NCBI GenBank assembly: GCA_035913415.1
Contig: JAMIIV010000199.1
Coordinates: forward strand, 10,441-74,440
Source of the DNA: UBA5070 sp035913415
GTDB taxonomy: Bacteria > Fibrobacterota > Fibrobacteria > UBA5070
Length of the DNA: 64,000 bases
Direction: 5' to 3'
Below are positions 28,569-36,991 of this stretch, one piece after another; the first letter of the stretch is position 1, and every line of letters starts with the position of its first letter. The position numbers were made by a program, and so were the translations under genes. The notes beneath the pieces are model-generated. The model made no database searches. It had not been told where the DNA came from and saw only the letters and a program-made list of their open reading frames with translations.

Positions 28569-29281
28569 GGGAAGATCCTTTCGGTGAGGAGGAATCCGCG
28601 CCCGTTCTGTTCGCAACTGGTGCGCACGGGGTCGTCGACTCCGGGTGCCGGGCATCGCAGCACCTCGAGCTCCACGCCCGCGGGCGACCAGGTCGGGGTG
28701 GGGTCCAGGGGGTGCGGGGTGGCCGACAGGGCCACCAGGACGTCCATCTCGAAGCGCAGCGCGACGTACCTGCCCGGGCCTCCGCGCGGAGCCCATTCCA
28801 GGGCACCGTCTTCGCCCACGGCGATGGAGGTGAACAGGTTCACGCACGAAGGGACGTCGCGTTCGCCCAGGCCGTATTTCCCCAGCTCTACCAGGAAATG
28901 GTCGCGGGCGTTGGTGAAGCGTTCGTTGCGCAGGCGCTGGTAGGTGCCCGCTCCGAAGCGTGCGGCGACCGACGCCGAATTGGAACATCCCGTCACGGTG
29001 TCGTGCCACCCGGTGGAATCCTCGACCATCGAGGCCAGGACGTGTCCCATGTCGGAGTAGAGGGCGCAGGGCGCGGCAAGGCGGGCGATGTGCTGGGCCT
29101 TGAGGGTGTCGGGCATGTTGTAGCGCTCGGTGGGGTCGTCGGAACGCAGCAGGATCATCGAGGCGTTGGCCCGTCCCGAGACGTCGCGCAGGCGCAGCCC
29201 CTGGCCGCGGCGCAGGCGGGCCGACCAGGAAGCACCGGCAGGGACGGACTCGGAATAGGAGACGGAATATGTCATGGTCAT
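28565..29281 (-). CDS. urea-amidolyase-associated protein 1 (DUF1989)
   Basis: The 238-aa DUF1989 protein is a paralogue of the next gene: LRLRDVSGRANASMILLRSDDPTERYNMPDTLKAQHIA, STGWHDTVTGCSNSASV and CVNLFTSIAVGEDG. The conserved HDTV..C and NLF segments match the sister protein and point to a heteromeric enzyme. It is the likely second subunit of carboxyguanidine deiminase. The ATG at 29281 overlaps the ATPase stop (ATGA); a second ATG six bases on is possible. Transport, carboxylation and deimination genes are thus in one transcription unit. Confidence 0.85.
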   Translation of the reverse strand: MTMTYSVSYSESVPAGASWSARLRRGQGLRLRDVSGRANASMILLRSDDPTERYNMPDTLKAQHIARLAAPCALYSDMGHVLASMVEDSTGWHDTVTGCSNSASVAARFGAGTYQRLRNERFTNARDHFLVELGKYGLGERDVPSCVNLFTSIAVGEDGALEWAPRGGPGRYVALRFEMDVLVALSATPHPLDPTPTWSPAGVELEVLRCPAPGVDDPVRTSCEQNGRGFLLTERIFP

Positions 29282-30177
29282 TCGACCTCGTCGCCCACCA
29301 GAGTGAAGCGCACCATGGGGATGCGTTCGACGACGGGGGCCGGCTGGGGTGGATGGATGAGATGGTCCAGGTGGGCGCGCGTGGCCTGGAATTCGGGCGA
29401 GGGCAACTGGTGGAAGTGGCGCGGACGCGGCACCGGCACCTCCAGGTGCTCGCGCACGCGGCCCGGGCGCGGATCGAGCACCAGGATGCGGTCGGCCAGG
29501 TACACGGCTTCGTCCAGGTCGTGGGTGATGAAGACGATGGTGATGTCGACGTTCTTCCAGATCTGCAGCAGATGCGCCTGCATCTGCGAGCGCGTTTGGG
29601 CATCCAGGGCCCCGAAGGGCTCGTCCATGAGAAGCACCCTGGGGCGGGCCGCCAGGCTGCGCGCGATGGCCACCCGCTGCTTCATCCCTCCGGACAACTG
29701 GTGCGGGTACTTGTCCTCGAAGCCCGAAAGCCCCACGAGTTCGATCCATTCCCGCGCTTCGGCGTCGGCGGTGGTGCGTCCGCTGCCGGTCATCTCCAGT
29801 CCGAATGCGACGTTGCGCGCCACGGTCAGCCACGGGAACAGGGTGTATCCCTGGAACACCATCCCGCGGTCGGGGCCTGGTCCGTCCACCGGAGAGCCGT
29901 CGACCAGGATCTGTCCGGAGGTGGCGTCTTCCAGCCCGGCCAACAGGCGGACAAGGGTGGACTTGCCGCAACCAGAGGCGCCCACGATGCACAGGAATTC
30001 GCGCCGATGGACGGAAAAGGACACGCCGCGCAAGGCCTCGACGGGCCCCTGGGCGCTGGGGTAGATCTTGCCGAGGTCCAGCACTTGCAGGACGGATTCC
30101 CGCCCCAGCATGCGGTCCAGTCGTGAACGCGAGGCCGGGTCCGGGGCGGGCAGGCGCGGGGCTTCGGAGGCGTTCAT
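29278..30177 (-). CDS. ABC transporter ATPase (SsuB/TauB type)
   Basis: The 299-aa ATPase has Walker A GASGCGKST, the Q-loop MVFQGYTLFPWLT, signature LSGGMKQRVAIARSL, Walker B VLLMDEPFGALD and switch FITHDLDEA. This set is typical of nitrate/sulfonate/taurine importers. A C-terminal extension of about 40 residues (LPSPEFQATRAHLDHLIH...) resembles those of urea/guanidine-linked transporters. Start and stop each overlap a neighbour by 4 nt. It would power uptake of the carboxylase substrate or a related nitrogen compound. Confidence 0.93.
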   Translation of the reverse strand: MNASEAPRLPAPDPASRSRLDRMLGRESVLQVLDLGKIYPSAQGPVEALRGVSFSVHRREFLCIVGASGCGKSTLVRLLAGLEDATSGQILVDGSPVDGPGPDRGMVFQGYTLFPWLTVARNVAFGLEMTGSGRTTADAEAREWIELVGLSGFEDKYPHQLSGGMKQRVAIARSLAARPRVLLMDEPFGALDAQTRSQMQAHLLQIWKNVDITIVFITHDLDEAVYLADRILVLDPRPGRVREHLEVPVPRPRHFHQLPSPEFQATRAHLDHLIHPPQPAPVVERIPMVRFTLVGDEVE

Positions 30178-31211
30178 GGCGCGACCTCGGCGACGACGGG
30201 GGCGGGGCGACGGCGCAGCATGGCGCGCAGACCGGGTCTGGCGTCCTTGCGCCAGGGGAACAACCTGCGGCCGATCCATCCCAGAACCATGTCGGTGCCC
30301 AGCCCCACCACGCCGATCAGCAGGATGGCGGCCATCACGTTGTCGTAGGCGCGGTACTTGGCCTGCAGGTTGATGAAATAGGTGATGCCGGAACTGGTGC
30401 CGATGAGCTCGGCCACGATCAGGTACGTCCAGGCCCAGCCCAGGAGCACGCGCTGGTCGGTGTAGAGGTCGGCGATGGAGGCGGAGAGGATCACGCGCAG
30501 CAGCAGTTGGCGGGGCTTGGCCCCCAAGGTTTGGGCCGCCTCGAGAAGGGATGGGTCCACGCGCCGCACCGTGTTGGAGACCACCAGGACCTGCTGGAAG
30601 AACGTGCCGATGACGATGATGGCGATCTTGGGGGCGTCGTGGATGCCCAGGATGGCCACGCACAACGCGCCGAACGCCGGTGCGGGAAGATACCGGAAAA
30701 ATTCCAGGAACGGTTCGGACAATCGCGCCATGGCGGGAATGGCCCCGCAGGCGATCCCCAGGGGGATTCCGACGAGTGAACTGAGGAAAAAACCCCAGAC
30801 GATGATGCGGATGGAATGCAGCAGGTTCTGGTGCAGCCACTTCTCTTCCGACAGGCGCGGGGCGGCGCGGAAGGACGTGACCATCGCACGCGCCACTTCG
30901 TGGGGCGCGGGCAGGAAGACCGGGTTGGCGGGACTGCCCGTGGCGACCTCGCCGCCGCGGGCGGCGACCACCGCGTTGGCCTTCTCGAAGCCGGCGCGTT
31001 CGACGCGCATGCCGGGTGTGAACCACGCCACGTCGCCGGTCGACTCGACTTCGATCTGCGGGTGCCAGATCCACGGCACGTAGCTGACCGCGCTCCAGAC
31101 CAGGAGAGGGGCCAGAAAGGAGATGAACCACATCAGAGTGCGCGCACGGCCGGAGAGTTCCCCATGGATGCGAAACAGGCTCCGACGGCGTTTGCTGGAG
31201 GCGATGGGCAT
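30174..31211 (-). CDS. ABC transporter permease (SsuC/TauC type)
   Basis: The 345-aa permease has one N-terminal helix (about 26-45) and a periplasmic insertion of about 60 residues. The BPD transport core follows, with the EAA-like loop DPSLLEAAQTLGAKPRQLLLRVIL and about five further helices. The insertion is characteristic of permeases beside urea/guanidine carboxylases. Its stop overlaps the ATPase start. Between this gene and the upstream binding-protein gene lies a GGCGGG-CCGT-CCCGCC hairpin (31237-31252), a common way to keep binding-protein expression above that of the permease. Confidence 0.92.
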   Translation of the reverse strand: MPIASSKRRRSLFRIHGELSGRARTLMWFISFLAPLLVWSAVSYVPWIWHPQIEVESTGDVAWFTPGMRVERAGFEKANAVVAARGGEVATGSPANPVFLPAPHEVARAMVTSFRAAPRLSEEKWLHQNLLHSIRIIVWGFFLSSLVGIPLGIACGAIPAMARLSEPFLEFFRYLPAPAFGALCVAILGIHDAPKIAIIVIGTFFQQVLVVSNTVRRVDPSLLEAAQTLGAKPRQLLLRVILSASIADLYTDQRVLLGWAWTYLIVAELIGTSSGITYFINLQAKYRAYDNVMAAILLIGVVGLGTDMVLGWIGRRLFPWRKDARPGLRAMLRRRPAPVVAEVAP

Positions 31212-31236
31212 GGGCCGGGCTCCCGGACAGGGAGGT

Positions 31237-31252
31237 GGCGGGCCGTCCCGCC
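31237..31252 (-). promoter_or_regulatory. intercistronic hairpin
   Basis: GGCGGG-CCGT-CCCGCC is a perfect 6-bp stem in the 101-nt gap between binding protein and permease. It probably attenuates or stabilises the mRNA. No U-tract is present. Confidence 0.4.
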
Positions 31253-31312
31253 GTGGTTCGATGTCCCCCCGAGCCGTCCCGGGAGGAGGTGTGGACGTTG
31301 GGGCCGAATGAC

Positions 31313-32314
31313 TTACTTCAGGGCCTCGATGGTCAGCGTCGAGTCAAGGTAGGTAGGAATGGCTTGGGGTGCGGTATAGACCTTGTTGGCGACGTTGAAG
31401 GTGTCGGCGACGGCCAGGGAGAAGGGCAGGCTGGTCAGGTCCGATCCGGTCTGGAACCGGGGGCGACTTTCGGCCAGGGTCAAAAAGCGCGTGCCTTCGA
31501 GGAACTTGGCGTAGTCGGCGGCGGGTACACCCACCCGGGCGGCCATGATCGCGACACCGTCCATGCGCGTGGTCTAATCCGCGAGGTAGGCGACCACGCG
31601 ATCCCACACCTTGACCACCTTCACCCAATCCCCACGGCGTTCGGCCAGGCTCTGCGGCGAAACCGAGAGGAAGTCGTAGATCAGTCCGGGAGCATCGGCG
31701 CTGGAGAACACCGCCTTCGATCCGGGCACGGACTTCAGGGCCTGTCCCGAATTCGGCTGCCAGGCGCCGATGGCGTCGACATCCTTGGTGGCCAGGACCT
31801 GAGCGGTCTGGTGGGTGGGTGTTCCCACGAGCTTGACGTCGGATTCCGTCATGCCGTTCATGGCCAGCCCCTTCAGCAGCAGCAGATGTTCCACGAACCC
31901 GATTTCGAGTCCCACCTTCTTGCCCTTGAGATCCTTCAAGGAGGCGATGCCCGGCTGGGCCACGATCATGTCGTTGCCGTTGGAAAAGTCGGTGACCAGG
32001 ATGGCCACGTTCTTGCCGCCCTGGGCGCCGGTGACCAGCGCGTCTCCGGAGGCGATGGTGACGGCGTCGACCTTGCCCGCGGTGAAGGCTTCCATGGACG
32101 GGGCGTATTCGAACCACGAGAATTCGATATCGACCCCGGCTTCCTTGAACCATCCTTTCTGGATGGCGATCTCGAAGGCCGTCCAACCCGGCCAGTCGCT
32201 GTAGGCGACCTTCAAGGGGGGCAGCGCCGGCGTGGCGGCGGGCTCCTTCTCCTTGTTGCACGAGACGAACAGGGCCAGGGCACTGGCGGCAAGGATGGTA
32301 CGGATCGGGCGCAT
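31313..32314 (-). pseudogene. ABC substrate-binding lipoprotein interrupted by in-frame TAG
   Basis: Read as one frame, these 334 codons encode a complete SsuA/TauA-type binding lipoprotein. The lipobox is LFVSC; next come LKVAYSDWPGWTAFEIAIQKGWFKEAGV, the domain IASLKDLKGKKVGLEIG and the terminal TFNVANKVYTAPQAIPTYLDSTLTIEALK. Codon 247 is TAG (31574-31576), between VVAYLAD and TTRMDGVAIMAARVG. Intact relatives continue uninterrupted across this helix. TAG ends other genes here, so recoding is unlikely. A point mutation or a sequencing error is the simplest explanation. An ideal AGGAGG precedes the ATG. The 246-aa product lacks the last quarter of the fold. Confidence 0.85.
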
Positions 32315-32341
32315 GGAAACCTCCTGTGCGAAAACAAGAGG

Positions 32342-32356
32342 TCAATAACCGTGCCA
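32342..32356 (-). promoter_or_regulatory. possible sigma-54 promoter of the nitrogen operon
   Basis: On the minus strand, TGGCAC-N5-TTGAC sits 28-42 nt upstream of the binding-protein start. It matches the -24/-12 consensus except that the -12 GC dinucleotide is GA. Sigma-54 control would suit nitrogen assimilation. The mismatch keeps confidence low. Confidence 0.35.
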
Positions 32357-32388
32357 GATCGAGAGCGAAAGGGATTGGTTTGCTCTGA

Positions 32389-32409
32389 CATTGACGAATC
32401 AAGTCAATG
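32389..32409. promoter_or_regulatory. CATTGAC-N7-GTCAATG dyad
   Basis: A perfect 7-bp inverted repeat lies 75-95 nt upstream of the binding-protein start. Two more GTCAAT/ATTGAC half-sites flank it, at about 32341 and 32427. This is a likely binding site for a GntR- or TetR-type regulator of the operon. Confidence 0.45.
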
Positions 32410-32509
32410 AGAGACAATTCCGAAACGATTGACGGTGTGGCTGGAACTGTCACATCCAGCCGCACCCGGGATTTTCGCCAACACGGAAACAGCCGACACG
32501 AGGGAGTTT

Positions 32510-32532
32510 CCCGCCAGGAAAATCCTGGCGGG
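32510..32532 (-). terminator. hairpin after the FlgD-like protein gene
   Basis: CCCGCCAGGA-AAA-TCCTGGCGGG is a perfect 10-bp stem 8 nt past the stop codon. It lacks a T-tract on the minus strand, so it may terminate inefficiently or protect mRNA ends. Confidence 0.5.
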
Positions 32533-32540
32533 AAGGCGTA

Positions 32541-33452
32541 TCAGTGGTTTCGCACGCCCAGGCGTCGTACGGTTTCGAGTTCCTCACCGTTGGCTGCTTT
32601 CGCCACGATTCGCCAGAGATAGACGCCCGAAGGTACCGGTCGCCCGTCTGGGGTCTTGAGGTTCCACGTCACCGCGATGGGTTTGCGACCATCGGATTCC
32701 GAAGCGATGCCGGCCAGCGCACGGGCGGAAATATCCTCCGACCACGACATCACGGGGACTCCCATGTTGTCGTAGATCGCGACCGAGACCAAAGCGGGTC
32801 CCGGAAGGAGGATGTCGATCCCGAGCGATTGATCTTCATCAAGACGGGCACCGCGACCAAGGAACGCTGGCGACGAGCCGTTGGCGACCTTGGCGAAGGC
32901 TCCGTGGACCCGAGCGTCGAGAACCGTGGTCGTCGACTTGGGAACGGAACGCCGTTCCACGGCCGTGCTGGGAATCACGTCGATCGTGAAACTGGTGCTG
33001 GCCGAATCGGATCCATCATAGGCCATGACGGATACCGTGGTGCTTCCGACGCTCCCCGGGACATTGCTCAGCACCAATGTGTCGTTGACGATCTTGGCGC
33101 CGACGGACGAACCTGAAAGGGTTCGGCCGAAGCGCAAGGTGTCGCCATCGAGGTCGGCGAAGACGTCGCTCAAGGGGAAGCGCAGGGTGGGAAATCCTGC
33201 GAACTCCTTTCGATCCGCGATGTCAGCCATCACATACGGGGCGGTGATGCGGAAGAGCCGGTGGGCCAGGAAGCCGCTTTGCAAACGCAACCCGTCCGCC
33301 TGGGACGCCTTGGCTTCGTAGCCGGCTCCCACGTTGTCGGAATTCGTTGGTGTGCTAGTCAAGGCCGCACCGGATTGGTCCCACTGGGCGGAAGCGAACG
33401 ATGCCGCGAAGGCAAGGGTCGCGAGGATGCGCATGGGGTTGTGGGGTCGCAT
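32541..33452 (-). CDS. secreted protein with cadherin-like and FlgD-like domains
   Basis: The 303-aa product has a signal peptide (MRILATLAFAASFASAQ), so it is exported. The middle contains a cadherin/dystroglycan-like segment (FPLSDVFADLDGDTLRFG...SVMAYDGSDSASTSFTIDV). The C-terminus is FlgD-Ig-like (ALVSVAIYDNMGVPVMSW...WNLKTPDGRPVPSGVYLWRIVA), a fold often used for type IX-like sorting or adhesion. Its ATG follows the upstream TAA with no gap; ATG 33434 is the alternative. The pair is therefore co-transcribed with the tail-fibre-like protein upstream. Confidence 0.75.
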   Translation of the reverse strand: MRPHNPMRILATLAFAASFASAQWDQSGAALTSTPTNSDNVGAGYEAKASQADGLRLQSGFLAHRLFRITAPYVMADIADRKEFAGFPTLRFPLSDVFADLDGDTLRFGRTLSGSSVGAKIVNDTLVLSNVPGSVGSTTVSVMAYDGSDSASTSFTIDVIPSTAVERRSVPKSTTTVLDARVHGAFAKVANGSSPAFLGRGARLDEDQSLGIDILLPGPALVSVAIYDNMGVPVMSWSEDISARALAGIASESDGRKPIAVTWNLKTPDGRPVPSGVYLWRIVAKAANGEELETVRRLGVRNH

Positions 33453-35108
33453 TTACTTGAGCCGATCTTCCAGCGCCTGGATCCGCTTCTCCTGGGCGAT
33501 GGCGTGCAGGGTGAGCTCTTCGACCTTCTTCAGGAGCAGCAGGTTCATCTGCGCCAGATCGACACCGCCCGCTTCGATTTCCTTGGCGCTGGGGATTTCC
33601 GGCAGGTGCTTGTTGGCCACGATATAGGACTCCACTTCGGCGAGCGGGGCGAGCTTGTAGTCGGGCTCGAAGACGTAGTCAGGGACAACCACGGTTGCCT
33701 TGGCCTTCAAGCTTCCGGCGATGACCACGTTTCCGGAGAAATCCACGTTGTGGCCATCGGTCTTGAGAATGTCGTAGGCTCCGCCACGGTTGCTCACGTG
33801 GAGGGCAACACCGTAGGTGTCCGCGCTCTTGATCAAGGAGAAGGAGCCGTTGTCGCCACCCGAGTAGATGTGCAGACCGTCCGTCGACACCTCGGTTCCC
33901 CATCCGCTTTCGGCGTTGCGGTCGAATTGGATGGTGGACGTCGCGGGCAGCTTCACGCCGCCTGCGATCGCCATGTTTCCGGAGAAATTCACGTCATGGC
34001 CATCGGTGTTGAAAATGTCGTAGGCTCCGCCACGGTTGCTCACGTGGAGGGCAACACCGTAGTTTTCCGCGCTCTTGACCAAGGAGAAGGAGCCGTTGTC
34101 GCCACCCGAGTAGAAGTGCAGGCCCGTGGCGGACAGTTCGGTACCCCATCCGGCATCGTCGCGGGGGAACTGGAAGGAGTTGGTGTCGGCCAATTTCACA
34201 TCGCCATACGCGTTGAATCTGACGAGCCGGGTCGAATCCAGTTTGCCTGCGACGTCGGCAGCCAGTTTGGTGATGGTGGGGCTTGTCAGATTTCCGGCGA
34301 TGGCCACATCGCCCGAGAAATTCACATCACGGCCATCGGTGGTGAAGATGTCGTAGGTTCCGCCACGGTTGCTCGCGTGCAGGGCGACACCGAAGGTTGC
34401 TGGGCTCTTCATCAAGGTGAAGGTGCCGTTGTCGCCGCCCGAGTAGAAGTGCAGACCCGTTGCGCCCAGTTCCGTGCCCCATCCGGAATTGTCGCGGGGG
34501 AATTGGATCGACGATGTGTCGGCCAATTTCACGTCGCCATAGGCGTTGTAACGAACCACCTGGTTCGAATCCAGTTTGGCGCCAACGGATTTTGCCACCG
34601 AATTCAATGCGGCGGTGGTGGCGTAGCCCGAGAGGGCCTCGGTCTTGGCGTAGGCGGCCAGGCTTGTCAGGGGGGCGTAGTTGGCCAGCTCGGTGACGTT
34701 GGCTTTCCCGTCGAGCCCGGCAACGGACCTTGCGAACTGGGCGGTGTCGGCTTTGCGGGCGTGGAATGCCCAGGGAGAAGCTCCGAGAGAGGTGCGTGGC
34801 AGGAGATCCTTCCCCGCGACGGTCACGTTGAGAAACAGGCTGTCACGGGCGAACAGGGCGTCCGGAAGCGAGGAGACCGTTCCGAGGGAGAGGGAAAAGA
34901 GGCCCTTGCGTGTGGTGACGGTACGCGCTTCCGACCACAGAGCCGTGCCACCAGCGGATTGTCCGTACACGGCGAAAGTGACCGCCTTGTCGCCATCGGG
35001 GACAGGGACGCCTTTGTCGTCGGTGAGGATTCCCTGGTAGGGAATGGATGCAGCCGAAGCGGTTGCCACGGCGGTCAAGAACAGGCCTAATAGGCAGCGA
35101 GGAGTCAT
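33453..35108 (-). CDS. secreted repeat protein with tail-fibre-like C-terminus
   Basis: The 551-aa protein begins with a signal peptide (RCLLGLFLTAVATASAAS). An N-terminal domain of about 120 residues (IPYQGILTDDKGVPVPDG) precedes three tandem units of about 80-95 residues containing SGWGTE..TGLH.YSGGDNG.F.L.KS and VALH.SNRGG.YDI..TDG..V.FSG. The C-terminus (PDYVFEPDYKLAPLAEVESY, NKHLPEIPSAKEIE, QMNLLLLKKVEELTL) is the trimerising stalk seen in many Bacteroidota/Fibrobacterota tail-fibre-like proteins, ending in a coiled coil. It is probably a trimeric surface fibre. The function is unknown. Confidence 0.8.
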   Translation of the reverse strand: MTPRCLLGLFLTAVATASAASIPYQGILTDDKGVPVPDGDKAVTFAVYGQSAGGTALWSEARTVTTRKGLFSLSLGTVSSLPDALFARDSLFLNVTVAGKDLLPRTSLGASPWAFHARKADTAQFARSVAGLDGKANVTELANYAPLTSLAAYAKTEALSGYATTAALNSVAKSVGAKLDSNQVVRYNAYGDVKLADTSSIQFPRDNSGWGTELGATGLHFYSGGDNGTFTLMKSPATFGVALHASNRGGTYDIFTTDGRDVNFSGDVAIAGNLTSPTITKLAADVAGKLDSTRLVRFNAYGDVKLADTNSFQFPRDDAGWGTELSATGLHFYSGGDNGSFSLVKSAENYGVALHVSNRGGAYDIFNTDGHDVNFSGNMAIAGGVKLPATSTIQFDRNAESGWGTEVSTDGLHIYSGGDNGSFSLIKSADTYGVALHVSNRGGAYDILKTDGHNVDFSGNVVIAGSLKAKATVVVPDYVFEPDYKLAPLAEVESYIVANKHLPEIPSAKEIEAGGVDLAQMNLLLLKKVEELTLHAIAQEKRIQALEDRLK

Positions 35109-35229
35109 GTCTGAATCTTTCGGGGAGTGGTAGTGTCGACCCCTGGGTGAGTAGGGGATGAAGACATCTTAGTGCATATCGGACCGATACGGAAACTCGG
35201 GTGTGATCAGCCGACAGACGCGAACGAAT

Positions 35230-36036
35230 TCAGATGACAGACGCGTGGGTAGGGACGTACCACTCGAAGGAGGTCATCGAAAGCACGCCTCCATCGAGGC
35301 CTTCGACGGGGAGCCTGTGGGCGTCATCGGTGCGGGAAGCGCCGACGGCGACCAGGAGAGGACGCCAGTGGTCCGGACCCGGATGGGCGATTCGCCCATC
35401 CGGGGTGTCCTCCAGACCGATCAGCCGCCCGAGGTCGCGTTTGTCCACGGCATCGCGCGTGGTGGTCTCGAAGCGCTCAGCCCAGGAACGATCGGACCGC
35501 GAGTCGGCTTGGAAGAATGCCCGCAGGTTGTGCGTGACATTTCCCGACGCCAGGATCAGGATGTCCAGGTCGCGCAGCGGCCGCAACGCCCGACCCAGCG
35601 CGAGGTGCTCGGCGGGAGATGCGCGGACATCCAGGGAGACTTGCACCACGGGGATGTCGGCATCGGGGAACAAGTGAACCAGCACCGACCATGTGCCGTG
35701 GTCGAGGCCCCATTCGGTGGTGGTCCGGGCGCCCGGGACCGAAGCGGCGACCTCGGCGGCGACTTCCGGGGCCCCCGGTGCCGGGTATTGCACGGCGAAC
35801 AATCCTTGCGGAAATCCGCCGAAGTCGTGGATGGTCTGGGGTTTCGGTTGCGCGGTGACCAGGGTCCCTTCGGTCCACCAGTGCGCCGAAACGGCCACGA
35901 TGGCGCGCGGACGGGGCAACCGCTCCCCCCAGGCTTTCCAGGCTCGCGACCAGATCGTGTCTTCGATGGCGTTCATGGGGTTGCCGTGGCCCATGAACAG
36001 GACCGGCATGCGGGTTGGGCGCGTTGTCTTGCTCAT
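35230..36036 (-). CDS. ygiD: 4,5-DOPA-extradiol-dioxygenase family protein
   Basis: The 268-aa protein matches the YgiD/DODA family, class III extradiol dioxygenases. The start is MPVLFMGHGNPMNAIEDT; further segments are AIVAVSAHWWTEGTLVT, EWGLDHGTWSVLVHLFPDADIPVVQVSLD and ILASGNVTHNLRAF. Histidines in GHG, SAHW, DHGTW and VTHN are the candidate metal ligands and acid-base residues. The natural substrate in bacteria is unclear. The start at 36036 overlaps the stop of the upstream DUF2239 gene by 4 nt, so they form an operon. Confidence 0.92.
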   Translation of the reverse strand: MSKTTRPTRMPVLFMGHGNPMNAIEDTIWSRAWKAWGERLPRPRAIVAVSAHWWTEGTLVTAQPKPQTIHDFGGFPQGLFAVQYPAPGAPEVAAEVAASVPGARTTTEWGLDHGTWSVLVHLFPDADIPVVQVSLDVRASPAEHLALGRALRPLRDLDILILASGNVTHNLRAFFQADSRSDRSWAERFETTTRDAVDKRDLGRLIGLEDTPDGRIAHPGPDHWRPLLVAVGASRTDDAHRLPVEGLDGGVLSMTSFEWYVPTHASVI

Positions 36037-36617
36037 GAGGGCAAGGTACAAGGCGCCTCCATCAGTTGCTCCATCGCCCAGGTTCCGACAGATCCTGGCC
36101 AAGCGGCGACGAGGGAGTGGAAGGTGGCGAGATCACCCGACCACAGCGCTCGCGAGGCGTCTTCGAACCCTTGCTGGTTTCCTGCGACGGCCAGCAGCAC
36201 GCGATCGATGGCGGTTTTCTTCTGGAGGGGCAAGGCGAACGCCGGTTCGGCCTTCATGGCTGCCATCACGAGCCGCCGCAGGGCCGCGGATGGTCCGCCG
36301 CTCTGCTGCCCCAGCCAATCCCATTGTGATGGAAGCAGGCAGACCTCCTTGCAGGCAACCCCGAGTCTGGGGCGGCCCGGCCCTTTGGAGGGAGCAGGTT
36401 CCGGACGCAAGGCGGGGTGTTCATCCAATCGCGTCATGATCTGGGCAAGGCTGCCCCGCAGGTCGAAATCGATCTGCGCCCCGGTGCTTTCGTCGAAGAA
36501 CAGGCACGCTTTGGCGGGTTTGGGGCCCAGCGAGTGGACTTGGGAAATCACGGACTCCAATGATCCGCGAGCGATCAGATCCGTGTGGCGGAAAGCGGCG
36601 AAGGTGCGTTCGGGCAT
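36033..36617 (-). CDS. DUF2239 family protein
   Basis: The 194-aa protein matches DUF2239: FFDESTGAQIDFDLRG, GPGRPRLGVACKEVCLLPSQWDWLGQQSGGPSAALRRLV and the C-terminal FEDASRALWSGDLATFHSLVAAWP. The central GRPRLG...LLP..WDWL segment resembles a small DNA-binding motif, but no function is established. It is coupled to the dioxygenase gene by a 4-nt overlap. Its promoter region is shared with the CRISPR-cas side. Confidence 0.85.
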   Translation of the reverse strand: MPERTFAAFRHTDLIARGSLESVISQVHSLGPKPAKACLFFDESTGAQIDFDLRGSLAQIMTRLDEHPALRPEPAPSKGPGRPRLGVACKEVCLLPSQWDWLGQQSGGPSAALRRLVMAAMKAEPAFALPLQKKTAIDRVLLAVAGNQQGFEDASRALWSGDLATFHSLVAAWPGSVGTWAMEQLMEAPCTLPS

Positions 36618-36991
36618 GGCGACTCCTGGGTTGCCATGAATTTACCAGGGATAAATTGGGTTGGCAATAAGTTCCTGGTAAAAATGCGGCGTGGCAGGCG
36701 TGCAGTGCTTGCTTGTGCAGGGGAGGTGTCCTGCATTACGGAGTGCCCTTGCGGCGGGCGGGGTAGAGGCGCGAGATTTGTCTGTGTGAACCCGATTCCC
36801 ACTTCCTCCGTCCAGCCATCTTTCAGTGCCTATCGTCCAGAGTCAAGGTCGCAGCGGTTGCTGAATCTGCTTCTTGAGCGAGGAGGTAGGCCGCTTACAG
36901 CCCGGAGTGATGCTACAGGATGCATTACCCTGGAAGTGGAACTGAGTGCCGGAGTTTCGAGTCTATCTTCAAGTGCGCGGAGGCCCCAGCC
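36618..36991. other. intergenic region upstream of cas3
   Basis: These 374 nt separate the DUF2239 gene from cas3 and are less GC-rich than the flanks. They contain the inverted repeat at 36641-36682 and the cas3 Shine-Dalgarno GGAGG (36979-36983). An open frame here (36585-36995) has no clear homology. Confidence 0.55.
36641..36682. promoter_or_regulatory. TTTACCAGG-N24-CCTGGTAAA inverted repeat
   Basis: Perfect 9-bp arms are separated by 24 nt and lie between the divergent DUF2239 and cas genes. The spacing would allow a dimer to bind each arm or a loop to form. It could be an operator for either side, or mark the edge of an inserted block. Confidence 0.45.

Noticed and set aside
24114..28943. 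1609-codon plus-strand frame
   Set aside because: It is antisense to the carboxylase and DUF1989 genes, with a composition typical of a GC-rich shadow frame.
31313..32314. TAG read as an amino acid (pyrrolysine or suppressor)
   Set aside because: TAG ends other genes here (5110-5112, 16588-16590, 45419-45421) and no methylamine methyltransferase context exists. Mutation or sequencing error is simpler.
31344..32465. 373-aa minus frame over the binding-protein gene
   Set aside because: It is out of frame with the recognisable lipoprotein and shows shadow composition.
32315..32540. Guanidine-I (ykkC) riboswitch
   Set aside because: Its conserved paired segments and ACACGG-type loop were not found on the minus strand; only unrelated dyads are present.
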